The translations under genes were made by a program, and so were the position numbers. From Paramacrobiotus richtersi (lineage: Eukaryota; Tardigrada; Eutardigrada; Parachela; Macrobiotidae), in the NCBI GenBank assembly GCA_034698045.1, contig JAQGAU010000390.1, positions 1 to 29,282 of the forward strand: a stretch of DNA of 29,282 nucleotides, read 5' to 3'. Position 1 is the stretch's first letter; every line of letters begins with the position of its first letter. Positions 18,399 to 29,255 of the stretch are shown here, piece by piece. The notes beneath the pieces were generated by a model. That model saw nothing but the letters and a program-made list of their open reading frames with translations. It was not told the DNA's origin and did no database searches.

Positions 18399-19960
18399 TC
18401 AAGAGGACGCGGTCAGTTTGTGAGGATCTAAGACGGCCAGATCTCGGTGAAGCCATTTTTTTCCTCGGTAATCGGGCGTACTGTTCCTGTCCAGGCTTTG
18501 CATCTTGTTCAGAGCCTGCATGAAATTCCGTCGACGTCAAAAACTGCAGGAGCGTTTTTCTACTTACCCATAGAGTCCCTTGCCGACATGAGCACAGCAG
18601 GTCGTGATCTGAGTGATGCGCGGCGACCCTTGCCGCCAGTCTGTCCGTTTCAGCCGGCCGATTCCAGCTGGCACTCTCGGCGTTCCGGCCTTGGCATCGC
18701 TCCAAAGACTGACCGTGTGGGCACTATCGGGCCACAGCCGATTCCGAACGGATGATAGTTTCGAAAAAGATCCATTCAGTGATGGCAGCGATGAGTACTG
18801 GTTTCGTGGCTTTGAAGTACATCATGTGCCGACACTGCTTTGTCAATACTAAACCGAGCCCTTTTGATCGTCACGCTGAACTACGTCCTTTTATCGCGTG
18901 AAATTCTAATCGTTTGAAACCATGGGTAAAAATCAAGTACAGCGTTGTGAAGTACAATGTGGTCGCACATCGGGGAGAACGAAGCCAGTATTTCCCCGAG
19001 CTTTTTGTACAATTCCAACACATCGCAGAACATTAGGGTTGTAAGTACGCCACTGAATATGATCCCCTCCAGTCGCGAATACCCGCATCCGTCGAAAATG
19101 TTTCTCATCTTTTCCGACAGAAGGGTGGACTGAACATCTGGATTTATGAAAGCAAGGAACGTCGTGCGGTTGTTCCATAGGGTACATATCTCTCCATATA
19201 AGTAGCGCGGATGACCATCGGTCTCACGCAAATACACGTGTTTCGGGATGCAGTGCATAGCTAGGACAGTTTGCCAGTGTCTGCTCACGCGCTGTAACTT
19301 TCTCTGTGCAGCGCTGTGCAAACAGCGAAAAACTTCGGCCAACATGTCAGGCGGCAACAGCTGATTGATATGCGGGTCGGATGACACTGAACGATGCAAC
19401 AGAATACATAATTTGTCACTATAACGGGTCGTCAGCGGTGGTGTCTGCCTTTCTTCAGTCGGACGGCGGATCTGCTGAAGGCGTACACATGCCGTGAATC
19501 TGAAGTCGTCCGATAAATGCACCCGTACCGAGGCATACACCAGCTCGTGATCACGAATAATAAAGGCGTCGGCAAGAATCCCCCAGTACCACTTCCAAGG
19601 AGTACACCGTTTCAAGCATAGAAGTATTTCAACGGGAATGTCCCGAATATGGCTATAGCCGTTGCAAGCGCTCCAGCCTAAGTCTTTCATCGCTGCTTCC
19701 CGCGACAATAGGAATATTTTGTCCATCGGCACCCATGCAATCCCACGGGTTCCACACAGCAAATCAACAAGACACTCAGCGTCCTTTCTAGCAATCACGA
19801 TTCCATACTGAAGCAGCCCGTCGTCTCCTCGGACAGACACAGCACCAGGTCTGTAAACCTTGCCTTGAAAATGCTTTCGCCAAATCAGTCCATCCGCTAA
19901 AGCACACACGTCGTCCGTTCGTTCGACGGCAGAGGACTTGTGGGTAGTCTGCAAATACAT
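18399..19960 (-). pseudogene. Gene C: Tudor/Agenet-like plus F-box protein with premature stop
   Basis: The body starts at ACT (19948) after the acceptor TATTTGCAG, in the same phase as exon 2 of B. An in-frame ATG at 19960 is an alternative start. It carries VYRPGAVSVRGDDGLLQYG, the second segment with WKWYWGIL, the F-box LLPPDMLAEVFRCLHS..LQRVSRHW, and the C-terminal half to FYPWFQTIRISRDKRT. TAG at 18883-18881 then interrupts the frame, and family sequence continues directly past it in the same frame (FSVTIKRARFSIDK). Further on, DRLAARVAAHH leads to the conserved TLW|GTAAGT donor. The last exon (LNKMQSLDRN, ending at TGA 18401-18399) is recognisable but is offset by a 2-nt deletion relative to B. 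As it stands the gene makes a 359-residue protein that retains both Tudor-like segments and the F-box. It could still act as a truncated F-box protein. No Ser-rich first exon was found upstream. Confidence 0.72.
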
Positions 19961-21229
19961 ATAAAAGTGAAGCCAACCAGAGCTGCTACAAACAGGTCAG
20001 GCGCCGAGCTTCGGTTGAACTTATTTTTTCGTACATGATATGACAACACTTTCCATAAAATATTATGGGCGTTTCTCCACGGATGACTTCAGGAGAGATT
20101 CGGCAAAGTTCTGGAGTTACCAAAAATGCCGTACTGTACCAGCGGCACCCTGTACGTAATACGTTACTGACAGGTTCGCAATAATCTAACTAGTTTTGAA
20201 GCGACTCGAATCACTGCCGTTACTGCTGACACTGGTAGTAGTTAGACCTTAGACTGGAACTACTGAATGCCGAAGAAGTTCGTGCATCGGCGTGCTATCC
20301 CCGGCAAACGATTTTCTCAGTGAGCTAGTGCTGGACTGCCAGGACATCGTGGAGTGTGGTGGGTGGTTGTTACAGTGGCATATCCCCGTCCCGTCAGATG
20401 CCCGTGATATTTTCTGAGTCAATCATTTCTCGGGTACGTAACACATTGTTCAGTTTGTGAACAGCGGAAGGCGGTACACAAAGTACTGAAGAAGAAAAAA
20501 CCCAGTCTGTTGGTTGGTGCTACAGCTTACACAAAGCCAACAAAGAGAGACTTTACAAGTGACTTTCCATTCTCACTTCGGCCGAACTGGCATGTATGCC
20601 TCGCGCTCTGGCTGATCGAGGCAGTTGGATCATGACTCCTCCTGTTTTTCTCGTAACTGCGTATACGGGCACTCAGGGGCAGGTTTTCTCCCTCGTTCGC
20701 CAGTATGATGTCCGTTTGTTCCACCAGATTTAGGAGTTCTTGTTTCAGAAACAAGTTTATTTTCCTTCTACGTATATAATGTACAGACAATATAACTTCG
20801 ATTGTTGTTTGTATCTATCAACTGGACGAAGTGGAAAAATAGAAAAGTTTATTTGGTGAGTGGCTTCAGGAGATGCAGCCGTCGGAGAGTAGCAGTGCTG
20901 GAAAGATCGAACCAGTCGTCGGTTTTGCTAAGCGCTAGGTGACCGTTAACTATCTACCAAAGGTGGTCGACAGCATTGCAGAAGAAAGAGCGGGCGGGAC
21001 TGAGTAGAGCCCAATTTGACACGCCGTTGAATGCCGTAACCCTGACGGCCGAATAGGCGGCGAATGGACGGAGCATTAATGTCCACAATTACAAGAAGAA
21101 TATGCTAACGCCATCGCAGTGGGTTATAGCGAGTCCCTATGTAACGATTCACGCCAGCCCGAGGATTCATGGTTACATTCGCTACTGTTGTAACGGAGTT
21201 GCTATTTTCAGCGGGAACGTCTGAGACAA
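19961..21229. other. Intergenic region right of gene C
   Basis: I looked for the family first exon and did not find it. A minus-strand ORF at 20790-20527 (rich in Arg, Asn and Ser) shows no motif I recognise. No repeats or RNA genes are evident. Confidence 0.45.
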
Positions 21230-21508
21230 AAAAAGTACATCTTAGAAATGCCTATGTGGACTCGTGGCCTTGGAGTGAATAATAAAGGATCCATTAGCGC
21301 GTTGACAATGTCTTGGCTTTCCTCCAGAGCAACATGTGCAATATAATCGGGTAGTGTCCTGTTGGAACAAGCTGTCACCGGCCGGTTTGCATCCTTTCGT
21401 GTAGCACCTTGGCAAAACGTCGCCCACAATGTCGGCATATGCATCGTTGTCTGGCTGTTCCCCGCATGACATTCCCACAAACGGATGACGAAAGTCGGTC
21501 TGTAACAT
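21230..21508 (-). mobile_element. Decayed Tc1/mariner-like transposase fragment
   Basis: On the minus strand, DAYADIVGDVLPRCYTKG is followed by DSLFQQD, which resembles the LP...FQQD region around the second catalytic Asp of Tc1/mariner transposases. The expected continuation (N.R.H.AHV..) appears in the next frame as IAHVALEESQDIVNAL, so the frame is broken just after the Asp. No terminal inverted repeats were identified. The identification rests on this short pattern from memory of the family. The fragment is too short and broken to be active. Confidence 0.42.
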
Positions 21509-22220
21509 CTCCTCAGGCAGAGGCGAATCAGTTTCTGGTTGACATCATTAGTAAAGTGGCGTAAGCAATTTTTTTAACAAAGTATGGTAACTGTTTGCCG
21601 CTGTGTTCACTCATCCGCACTTACAGTATATATAAGCTGACTTGTATTGTGGCGCTTTTAACATGTGACTCTGAAGGTGTTAAGCTGCTTCTCATCACGC
21701 AAAACACTTCATGTGGCTCGATATAATATGTACCACTACTGGCTGACTGACATAGCTGACGAGCTGCCCGAAGCATCTGCACACATTCGTCGAACCCCAG
21801 CGCAAGCTGTGTACAGCTACAATCTATGCCTTAGCTTTTAATCCAAAGAGCGGTCGCTAACCAAGTTGAGTTTCATCGCTCATATGAGAAGGGACACATG
21901 ACATATGAGAGGGAACATTCTTAGAAGTGTGAATATCATGATGGCAAAGCGAAAACGTCGTGGTGAGGATATTTGGCTCAGGGAATGTTGACTTTTCGGG
22001 GTCGCGTTAATCCGAAAGAACACAGTAAAACATTACGCTAGGCACAATAAGTGTTACATTGACAAAAACACGGTTTAACCAGCGGCCTAAATGGCGCAAG
22101 CAGTGGTCGAATTTTATTAGTATCTGTACAGTAGCAGTAGTGGTCGACCTGTTCACATAAAACAACCAGTAGTAGTCTTTCAGTGCTGGACAACGAACTT
22201 GCCTATATTACACAGAAACT

Positions 22221-22424
22221 ATGGGAAGTTGGGGCACGCAGGCCAAAGAATTCCTGAAGGAAGTGGGACGTAAAATCCGAGAGAGCAACGGAAACCCTCG
22301 GTCTATGGCATTTCTTCGCCAGCGCATAAGCGTCGAAATACAAAGAGGAAACGGATTGTGTATTATGGGTACAGTAGACTCCAATAAGGAGATGGAAGAT
22401 GTGTTTTTGTTCTTCAATGTGTGA
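22221..22424 (+). mobile_element. Short retroelement-like ORF (possible LINE tail)
   Basis: A 67-residue frame begins MGSWGTQAKEFLKEVGRKI and contains FLRQRISVEIQRGN..CIMGTV. This pattern (FL.QR(I/L)S..IQRGN....GT) resembles, from memory, C-terminal tails of polymerase proteins from invertebrate retroelements. An A-rich stretch with AATAAA (22472-22477) follows about 45 nt after the stop, as at the 3' end of a retrotransposed copy. A possible acceptor (TATTACACAG) lies just before the ATG, so a host exon is the alternative. Confidence 0.35.
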
Positions 22425-22477
22425 AGATGATGTCAAGTATTGTTATGGCTGAATGTCCATTGGTTACAAAAAATAAA

Positions 22478-23111
22478 AATATTACACAGAGCCTGTAACA
22501 CCCGCAGGTAAGCACATATATTTTACATACATATAGATGTTTATGAACATGCATAATTCCTATAATTTCCTAAAATACTCAGACAGCATGAGGTGCGAGT
22601 CATTACACTGAATTCTTCTGCTTGGACTTTGATGAATAATGCTTGTAGTGTTGTGGTCTAAAAGTCCAGCTACGGAATCCACAGGCACCACAGACTCTAG
22701 CGAAATATTGCGCACTGGTAACCTACGACTTGGTTACTCTGATGATGCCAGTCAGCTCAACCTCCTCAGTTTGATCTTAGTTTTCCTGGATCGGTGTATT
22801 CCCTTATACGGGTCCAGCGGAAACGTCCGAACTACATATCATAGCATTCGGCCAACCGAAGCAATCAACCTAATCTCCTCATATTCGCCCATATGTGTTG
22901 AGCAATCGGTGGAGATCGAACTCTACTGCGCGATCCCATAACTGAAATCCTGCTTCCTCAGGGATCGCCTAAACCGGGAACACTGGAACGTCTGTCAAAA
23001 TTCGCAATCCCCGCAATCTTAGGCGCTAATGAAACGGCTAGCCCTTCATACAGTCCCTATGTAAAATCTATGGGAGTGTTGCAGGTGAGCGTTTCAGCCT
23101 CAGGAGAACAC
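22478..23111. other. Unassigned sequence
   Basis: A plus-strand 100-residue frame at 22639-22941 is present but has no recognisable motif. I cannot decide whether it is coding. No repeats are seen. Confidence 0.3.
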
Positions 23112-23182
23112 TGAAGGGGAACGTTGGAGGGAGACATTGAAGGGGGACGTCGAAGGGAATGTTCAAGGGAAATGTTGAAGTA
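23112..23182. repeat. Degenerate minisatellite, about 13-bp unit
   Basis: Five to six imperfect copies of a TGAAGGGGAACGT-like unit run in tandem: TGAAGGGGAACGT, TGGAGGGAGACAT, TGAAGGGGGACGT, CGAAGGGAATGT, TCAAGGGAAATGT and a partial TGAAG. The repeat is purine-rich on the plus strand. No ORF crosses it convincingly. Confidence 0.75.
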
Positions 23183-24531
23183 GTTTTGGTACATTGTACT
23201 GCACGCTCCACGTGCAGTAAAGCCCCAACCTCATCCGAGGCTCAGTTTTTCAATGCTGCTAGAACCGCATCAGAACAGCGACCTCTGGTGGACAAGCGAT
23301 GCTACAGGCGCAAAGACCGACTAGTAAGCCTTTAGCCGGAATTTCAAATGCCTGCTTTACAGCCAGGAAGATGGGGTTCACAAAATACTAAGTGCACTGG
23401 AATGTTGTCAGTGTGCTGTTAAGTCTGCCGGGCTTACTTACGCCACGCACTTCAAGTTCTCACCCACATAATTATTATCAGGCTGGCACGCCTATCCGCG
23501 ATAAACATCGCGCCATCGTTGCATTACAACGATGAAAGTACAGAGTGTTCTGACGTTTTTGCTAAACAAAGACGCGTGGACGAACACTTTTTGGTCGTGA
23601 CGATCGGTACCGGCAATTGGATGCCGTCTGCACAGATGCATGAATGAAAATACGGAGAGAACGCAAAAATGACCAAATTCGACATACTTGAAAGCAATCA
23701 GCTGTACGTATACACTAATAATTTTCGATTCGTTATAGAAATTGCGGTAACCAAAACGGCGAACAAAAACATTGGTGCAACGTACAAACAAAGTGCGAAG
23801 TTGACCATGTTTGTGCGTCAAATCCACGTGTTAATTCGTTACAAAACATACATTTCTCTATGCACACTGGCCGGATTTTGTAGATTTTGTTGGTAGTATA
23901 TACACTGCGAATGGGCCAAGCCCGACCATGCTGTTCAAAGGGTCGCCGTAGGTCGCCATATGAAGAAAATCAATGTTCTGTTATCCGATGTGATTGTCCA
24001 AGTCTTCCTGCACCGTTTCAGCTATAAAAGTCTATGTTTGCATCCAGCTCTCAATTTATAGAGCTTCAAACATGCTTACTACCAGGCTTGAAAAACCGTC
24101 AGACCCTTAACTCTAAACCAAAGTTACACTTTCAAAATTTCCCAAAAATGCTAAACCGGTTCGATTCTTGTGTGAGGGCCTTTTTCTTGTAGACTGTTCA
24201 TTTCTGTGTCGGAAAAAACTCAGCAAAGCAATTTTTGAGTTTCTTCCACTGGACTGTGGGCGTGGCCGTGCTGGCCCCGCAACCCATACCCTACTAGACT
24301 TTGACCTTTCATGTCATTGCCGCCGTAAGTTTTTTTTCGAGTGGTAGGCAAACAGGAATGTTTGTCATAAACACATTAGTATCAGACTAATGTTATTTCC
24401 ACAACAAAAAACGCAGAAGAAATCGCTGAAGTACTCATAATCCTGGCCGTTCTCGCAACTATTCCGTGGAAGGTAACACGAGCGTGGTCAGTGTGGTGCA
24501 TCATGGCGATCACATTCGCCGGTGTTTATGA
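23183..24531. other. Unassigned sequence
   Basis: No exon, repeat or RNA gene can be supported over this 1.3-kb stretch. Short open frames occur on both strands at 23490-23900 but show no motif. Confidence 0.45.
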
Positions 24532-24858
24532 ATGGACGACTGCATCCCGATCACGGTCAACGAAATCCATGTAAGTCTATTGTGCCGAGGTTCTTAACTA
24601 AATTAGAAACGTTCTAAATTCCAGACCATTAACAGAAGACTGTCGGTATATGTAGAAATGATAGATTCACTGTATGTAGGCGGTAACCTGTTTACGATTG
24701 AATTTGCGGATCCTCCTTCCGGTCAGGACTTCTCGGTTGGAGGTGACCGTGTGCCAGTCAATCCATACGGGGACCATCAAACTGCCGCGGTGACCATACC
24801 GGACGTAACTTTCATCTGCACTTACGGCAGCGTAATGGACGCAGCAACCGCAATCTAA
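24532..24858 (+). CDS. Small two-exon gene, hypothetical
   Basis: Exon 1 (24532-24570) encodes MDDCIPITVNEIH and ends at a consensus donor, CAT|GTAAGT. A 54-nt intron with acceptor AAATTCCAG leads in phase 0 to exon 2 (24625-24858), which opens TINRRLSVYVEMIDSLYVGG and ends at TAA. The total is 90 residues. A stop codon directly abuts the start ATG upstream, so this ATG is the start if the frame is right. The protein is hydrophilic, with an acidic C-terminal half and few Cys, and has no signal peptide. I do not recognise it. Support comes from the smooth continuation of the frame across good splice sites. It could also be an internal piece of a larger broken gene. Confidence 0.45.
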
Positions 24859-26017
24859 GCAACTGTGGACCTTTTCGACACTGGGGCCATTGACCAAGCC
24901 CACGCCCATTGTTGACTTCTTCGAGTCGCTCAATGCCCAGGAATTACAGGCACCACAGCTTGCTATCACCAGCAAGATCTCACTGTTGTGTTAGAACCGT
25001 ATTTGCGGAGATAGAGATCGAAGTCTTCATCTTTCTGAGACAAGGATCAGCGCGTAATAAGCTATTCAAATATCAGCAGAACAAAAGATTACTTATGGTT
25101 CTCCATTGATGCAAATTCTACAGTACAGTTCGCAAAGCAGAGCGATTACTGCAACTTTTACGTCCAGTCCAGTCCTTTTATCCACGGATTCTGCTCTCAG
25201 CTTGTCATGACAGACTGTTACTGTTTTGAGTTGACTAGAATAATTTACATTCGCTTCTCAGCCACCGTCCGTCATGGCTGGCATGGAAGCAACAAGAATT
25301 GCGACAGTCCTCAATCAACTTCACATACGTCCAGTCCAGTCCTTATATTCTGATTCCAAGGATTCTACAAAATCAGAGGTCCATGATCTCAGTGATACGG
25401 CACAAAAAAACAGGTATTTTGAAAAGGCGTGCATGTTTCGCAAGACCATTTTTTAGCGTGCCCTACTGGTGGTCGTACAACGTCGGCTTGGCCAGCTGCA
25501 AGCGGTGTCCTTCATCTTGACGGATGTAGGGACGTATCTTCACATGAGCCTCGTACTCTAACCAATACGTCTCACCGAATAACACAGAAACAGCGAAGCA
25601 AACATCCGATACTCACGAAAATGCCTTTATGAATCGCTCTGAGCATGCAACAGAGCATCGCCGACTTGTTTGGTTACGCACACACTGTTTCGACTTCGCT
25701 TTGCTTCGCTCTTAATCCAGACCGGATCCGCACTCTCTTTCAGTCATTCCTGCGCATGTGCACGTTTATTTAACTACCAGAAATCCTTCACCCTTCCGTT
25801 AGGGCGACCTTTCGACCGCGCGCACTTACGATCGGAATCCTCGTTATGCTTATACTACGGGCCACTTACAGCAGTCGCTGTTAAATGAGATAGGAGCGAA
25901 CGGGGACATTAACGGTAGAACTCTTGAGATACGCAATAGATACGAGTCTGCCAGTTATCCGCGCTCACGCTTATCCGATGACTTAGTCTACTGCAAGTAG
26001 TGCAGGCTGTCTTATAG
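24859..26017. other. Unassigned sequence with a short direct repeat
   Basis: ACGTCCAGTCCAGTCCTT occurs at about 25160 and again at about 25328. Each is followed within 25 nt by a GGATTCT motif, suggesting a small dispersed duplication. No gene can be supported here. Confidence 0.4.
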
Positions 26018-26891
26018 TTCACGACGTGGATGCAGCTGGCAAGACATATATTCTTGCAGTGTTATCAAAACGCACTTAGAAGGTATCTATCGACTGAGCG
26101 TATTTGTCTGGACCATCAGGTACTGAAAACGAATACCTCGGTTCTGTCTGAATCCCAAGCCATAGTTCGTCTACTCTGGGGGCAGCAGTCTAACTCATGG
26201 CTTACAAAATATATATTTTGTACCCAATCAAATAGAAAGCACATAGAATGTGTTATAAATTTCGGGATAGCAATGATCAATAGAGCGAAACGAGGGCTAA
26301 GTTTACCGCAGCGCAAGAGTCTTTACCACGCTTGTTTTGGAACACATCTGACGAATTGTTCATCAGTATGGTCCACAGCGTCTTTGACTCAGCGCCACAA
26401 ACTAGCCGGTCTGCAGCGTAAAGCCTTGCGTGCTGTCACTGATTACAAAGAGCCGGTTACGCCGGAATTGTATCAGAAGTTAGGCATTATGCCTATTTTC
26501 GACCGATGGCGACAAAGCGATGCGGTGTGGCTGTTCAAGATCTGGAACAAAAATATCGTTCCCCTTCCGGCGTATCTATACGACATGATCCAGTTTAAAG
26601 ATAACACCACGCGATACAATCTCCGCCGGCCTGCGAAAATCGACGCGATGGCGAAAAGGAAAATTGGCGAGTCTACTATGGGAATGCGACTAAAAGATCT
26701 GCTGGACAAAATTTTGAAGTTTAATGAAAAATTACTTGATGCTGGATCTGTTTCCGTGTTTAAGTTCATGCTCAGAACTCTTGATCTGTCTTAAATACGC
26801 TGCATAATACTTTTGTTCTTGATCGACCAGACTTGAAGTCCCTAACGGGTTGTCTGCTCTTGTGAAGTAATAATAATAATAATAATAATAA
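26018..26891 (+). mobile_element. 5'-truncated non-LTR retrotransposon (LINE), ORF2 C-terminus
   Basis: The frame from about 26018 to 26794 encodes the region downstream of the reverse transcriptase catalytic core. It contains INRAKRGLSLPQRKSLYHACF, LTNCSSVWS, LAGLQRKALRAVTDYKEP and LYQKLGIMPIFDRWRQSDAVW, then RYNLRRPAK near the C-terminus. This layout is typical of the thumb/connection tail of jockey/CR1/I-like ORF2 proteins. No YADD catalytic motif is present, so the copy starts after the active site and cannot be autonomous. A roughly 73-nt 3' UTR and a (TAA)8 tail (26868-26891) follow the stop. TAA-repeat tails are known in the I clade. A second copy's 3' end is inserted in gene E. The frame shows no stop, suggesting a fairly recent insertion. 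Confidence 0.85.
26868..26891 (+). repeat. (TAA)8 retrotransposon tail
   Basis: Eight perfect TAA units close the LINE copy. The homologous tail in gene E has five, read as TTA at 13106-13120. Confidence 0.9.
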
Positions 26892-28533
26892 CGTACTTTT
26901 TGACGCCGGATGAGAACATTTAAAATTAAACATTATGTTCGCATATTTTCGACTATGGGGATTCCGAATATGACATTGGTTTTCCGCTGTACTTTCTGAT
27001 TAGTCAGATTTGGATGTTATTATAGATCTGGAGTTATATATGGTTACGCGTACGGATGTTTATGCGTAAAATAACTGTACGTGTTGTTCGAGATCAAGCG
27101 TACAGTGTGAGGTCACTCTATATAAGCGCTACATTACCATGTTGCATGGTACACCTATTACACTACGATGTTACAACTGTTTACTGCAGCAACAAAGAGA
27201 CCATCTAATCGAATAATTTTCGAACATCTTTCACTTGCGATTTTCAGTTTTTCTGTTAATACGTCGTCGGCGAAACAAGCACTACGATCTTATCATACGC
27301 ACTAGTATCCGGCTTTCATGTGCAACTGTAACCAGAATATCGTTCGTTTTTCTCTAGTGCATTTGAAAATTCAAAAAAGCTGCAAAAAATCAGTCAAAGC
27401 AGCACTGATGCAATCATCACACAAGTGACAAAGTAATATTGTAGTGTACATACTTCCGTATTGTATAGTTGTGTAGTGTAGTGTAGCTTGTAACTTTGTG
27501 GATATATAATTGTAAGTGTGTGGATTACTGTTCTATGTTGACGGGACATGGAACGTTAAAGTGTATGGTCGTATAGCAGTTTGAACATATCATTAATGCA
27601 CTTTACTGTATCGTAAAAACGTGTGCAGTACGTACTACATAATACTACAAATTACTGCACATTTCTACCATGAATTCAGAGACGGCAGTTAAAGTTGAAG
27701 CGGAAAGTGAGACTGATTCCGCTTTAGGGTATGATATGCACGCGTGCGGTATTTGCTAGCAGGGCCTGAACAATGCCCACATAATAGCTGCAGTTATAAA
27801 AATCAAAGGAGTTGAGCCAAACATTATTGTTATTAAAAAAAATTAAGAAATAAGTAGACACTTAAACATTGATTAATCTCTTCGTTAGTTAACATAATAC
27901 AGTCAGAAGGAAATCTGGACTAATCAGGTCATTAAAACAGCTTGCATTTTTAGGTTAAGTTTAGCCTGAACGAAAATAGAAAGTAGAAGAAAATAATACA
28001 GAGCGACGGATTTACGAATCAGTGCACGGAAGATACATTCCTAAGACAGAAGAAAATGGAAAGTTTCACATTTTATCGAAGCTGCAGCTCTTGACTGTAT
28101 GGTCGCAATATCTGATTAAGCAACGCTGCATAATATGAAAATTATATATGAGAATAATTCACGCTCATCATGCTCTATAAGAAGCACAGCATAAGAAACA
28201 GAAACAGAGAACATCGCAGTGGAATCTCAGCACACGAAGAGCGGCTGTTGACCTGCATATCACCACTTAGCGTCACACGGCGGCCATTGTTATACTGTCA
28301 ACGGAAATGAAAAGTGAAGCGGCGCATCTAGCCGCTTTTTGTGGGTCAGAAAAACTGAGCTTGTATGCCACGAAGACGCGGGCCAGAAGAAGACCATTAT
28401 ATCTACCGGTATACTTCCGTGTTGGCTGATGCATTCGAAACCGCCACGTTGCATTGTTTCTTTTCTCTCTTTTACTTTCACTCTTGCCACTTGACGGATT
28501 TTGCACCGTATCGAGAAAAGCGCACACAGAACA
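26892..28533. other. Intergenic, AT-rich, with one candidate first exon
   Basis: No gene is supported with confidence. An ATG at 27670 in a favourable context opens an acidic frame (MNSETAVKVEAESETDSALG) that meets a possible donor GTATGA at about 27729. It could be a first coding exon, but no continuation is clear. GTAGT-rich repeats occur at about 27440-27490. A GCGGC/GCCGC hairpin followed by T's lies at about 28318-28340. Confidence 0.35.
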
Positions 28534-29255
28534 ATGAGGAGAATAGTATTATCCCTTCCCTTGTATCTCGCCCTGATCTCCGGTATGTTCGTATGGATTG
28601 TGCTTTGTTTATGCTTTAATGGATTTTTAACGGGATCTCTGATCTGTTGATAGGAATCCACGGTTTTCCCTTTCAACATCCACAAATTGAGCCCCGATAT
28701 TCAGGCTATGGATCTGATGGTATGTGCAAACTTTATCAAATGTTACACTGTACAACAAGTACTGGATGCGGCTATAGGCGCTTACCTTACCTACATGCAG
28801 CACTGTAACAAAATCTAGCGTGGTGTTATTTCAAAATAAATTAACTATAACACGTTACAAAAATTTATTGTAAATAACAAATAATTTAATGTAAATAAAT
28901 TTATTGTAAATAATACGTGAAAAGCTGACGGTAGTATGATTGTCACAGTTACTGTTTGCGTTGATTTTGCATTTTAGTCTTTCCTGTGTTATCGTAGTTT
29001 TGTTATATACTAAGTATTTTAATAGTTTCGTTATATCACAAGCTCAGGAAAATCTTACAAATGTCTAAAATTTTTTATATTTTTCTGGTAAGTTATCCTT
29101 GTAGTTTGCTTAACTTTGTTGGTGCATACATGGAGAAGCGCATAGAAAATACTACATAGTGGCATTTCCTTTGTTACACAAGATTGATGTTTCACACTGT
29201 CGCTTTGTAGGTAATGTGGTTCAAAACAGCAACGACGCGGAAATAGGCCAGCTAA
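28534..29255 (+). CDS. Secreted-protein gene with phase-1 micro-exons (3' end off window)
   Basis: Exon 1 (28534-28582) encodes MRRIVLSLPLYLALIS, a compact signal peptide with two Arg and a Leu/Ile core, and ends at G|GTATGT. Exon 2 (28654-28719, 66 nt) follows acceptor GTTGATAG. It reads GIHGFPFQHPQIEPRYSGY with SD after it, and ends at G|GTATGT. Exon 3 (29211-29255, 45 nt) follows acceptor CGCTTTGTAG. It reads GNVVQNSNDAEIGQL and ends at A|GTATGT. All three junctions are phase 1, so the middle exons are symmetric and could be skipped or duplicated without breaking the frame. The mature protein starts with a His/Pro/aromatic-rich segment. It may be a secreted peptide precursor or the head of a larger secreted protein, and no family is recognised. 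The gene continues past the right edge. Another small exon may lie in the 491-nt second intron. Confidence 0.6.
28861..28913. repeat. AT-rich short tandem repeat
   Basis: The 17-mer AAATTTATTGTAAATAA occurs exactly at 28861-28877 and 28897-28913. A near-copy (ATTTAATGTAAATAA) lies between them. It lies in the second intron of the secreted-protein gene. Confidence 0.8.

Noticed and set aside
28317-28341. GC hairpin followed by T's, resembling a bacterial terminator
   Set aside because: The window is eukaryotic and the hairpin has a short stem in intergenic DNA; no terminator function can be supported.
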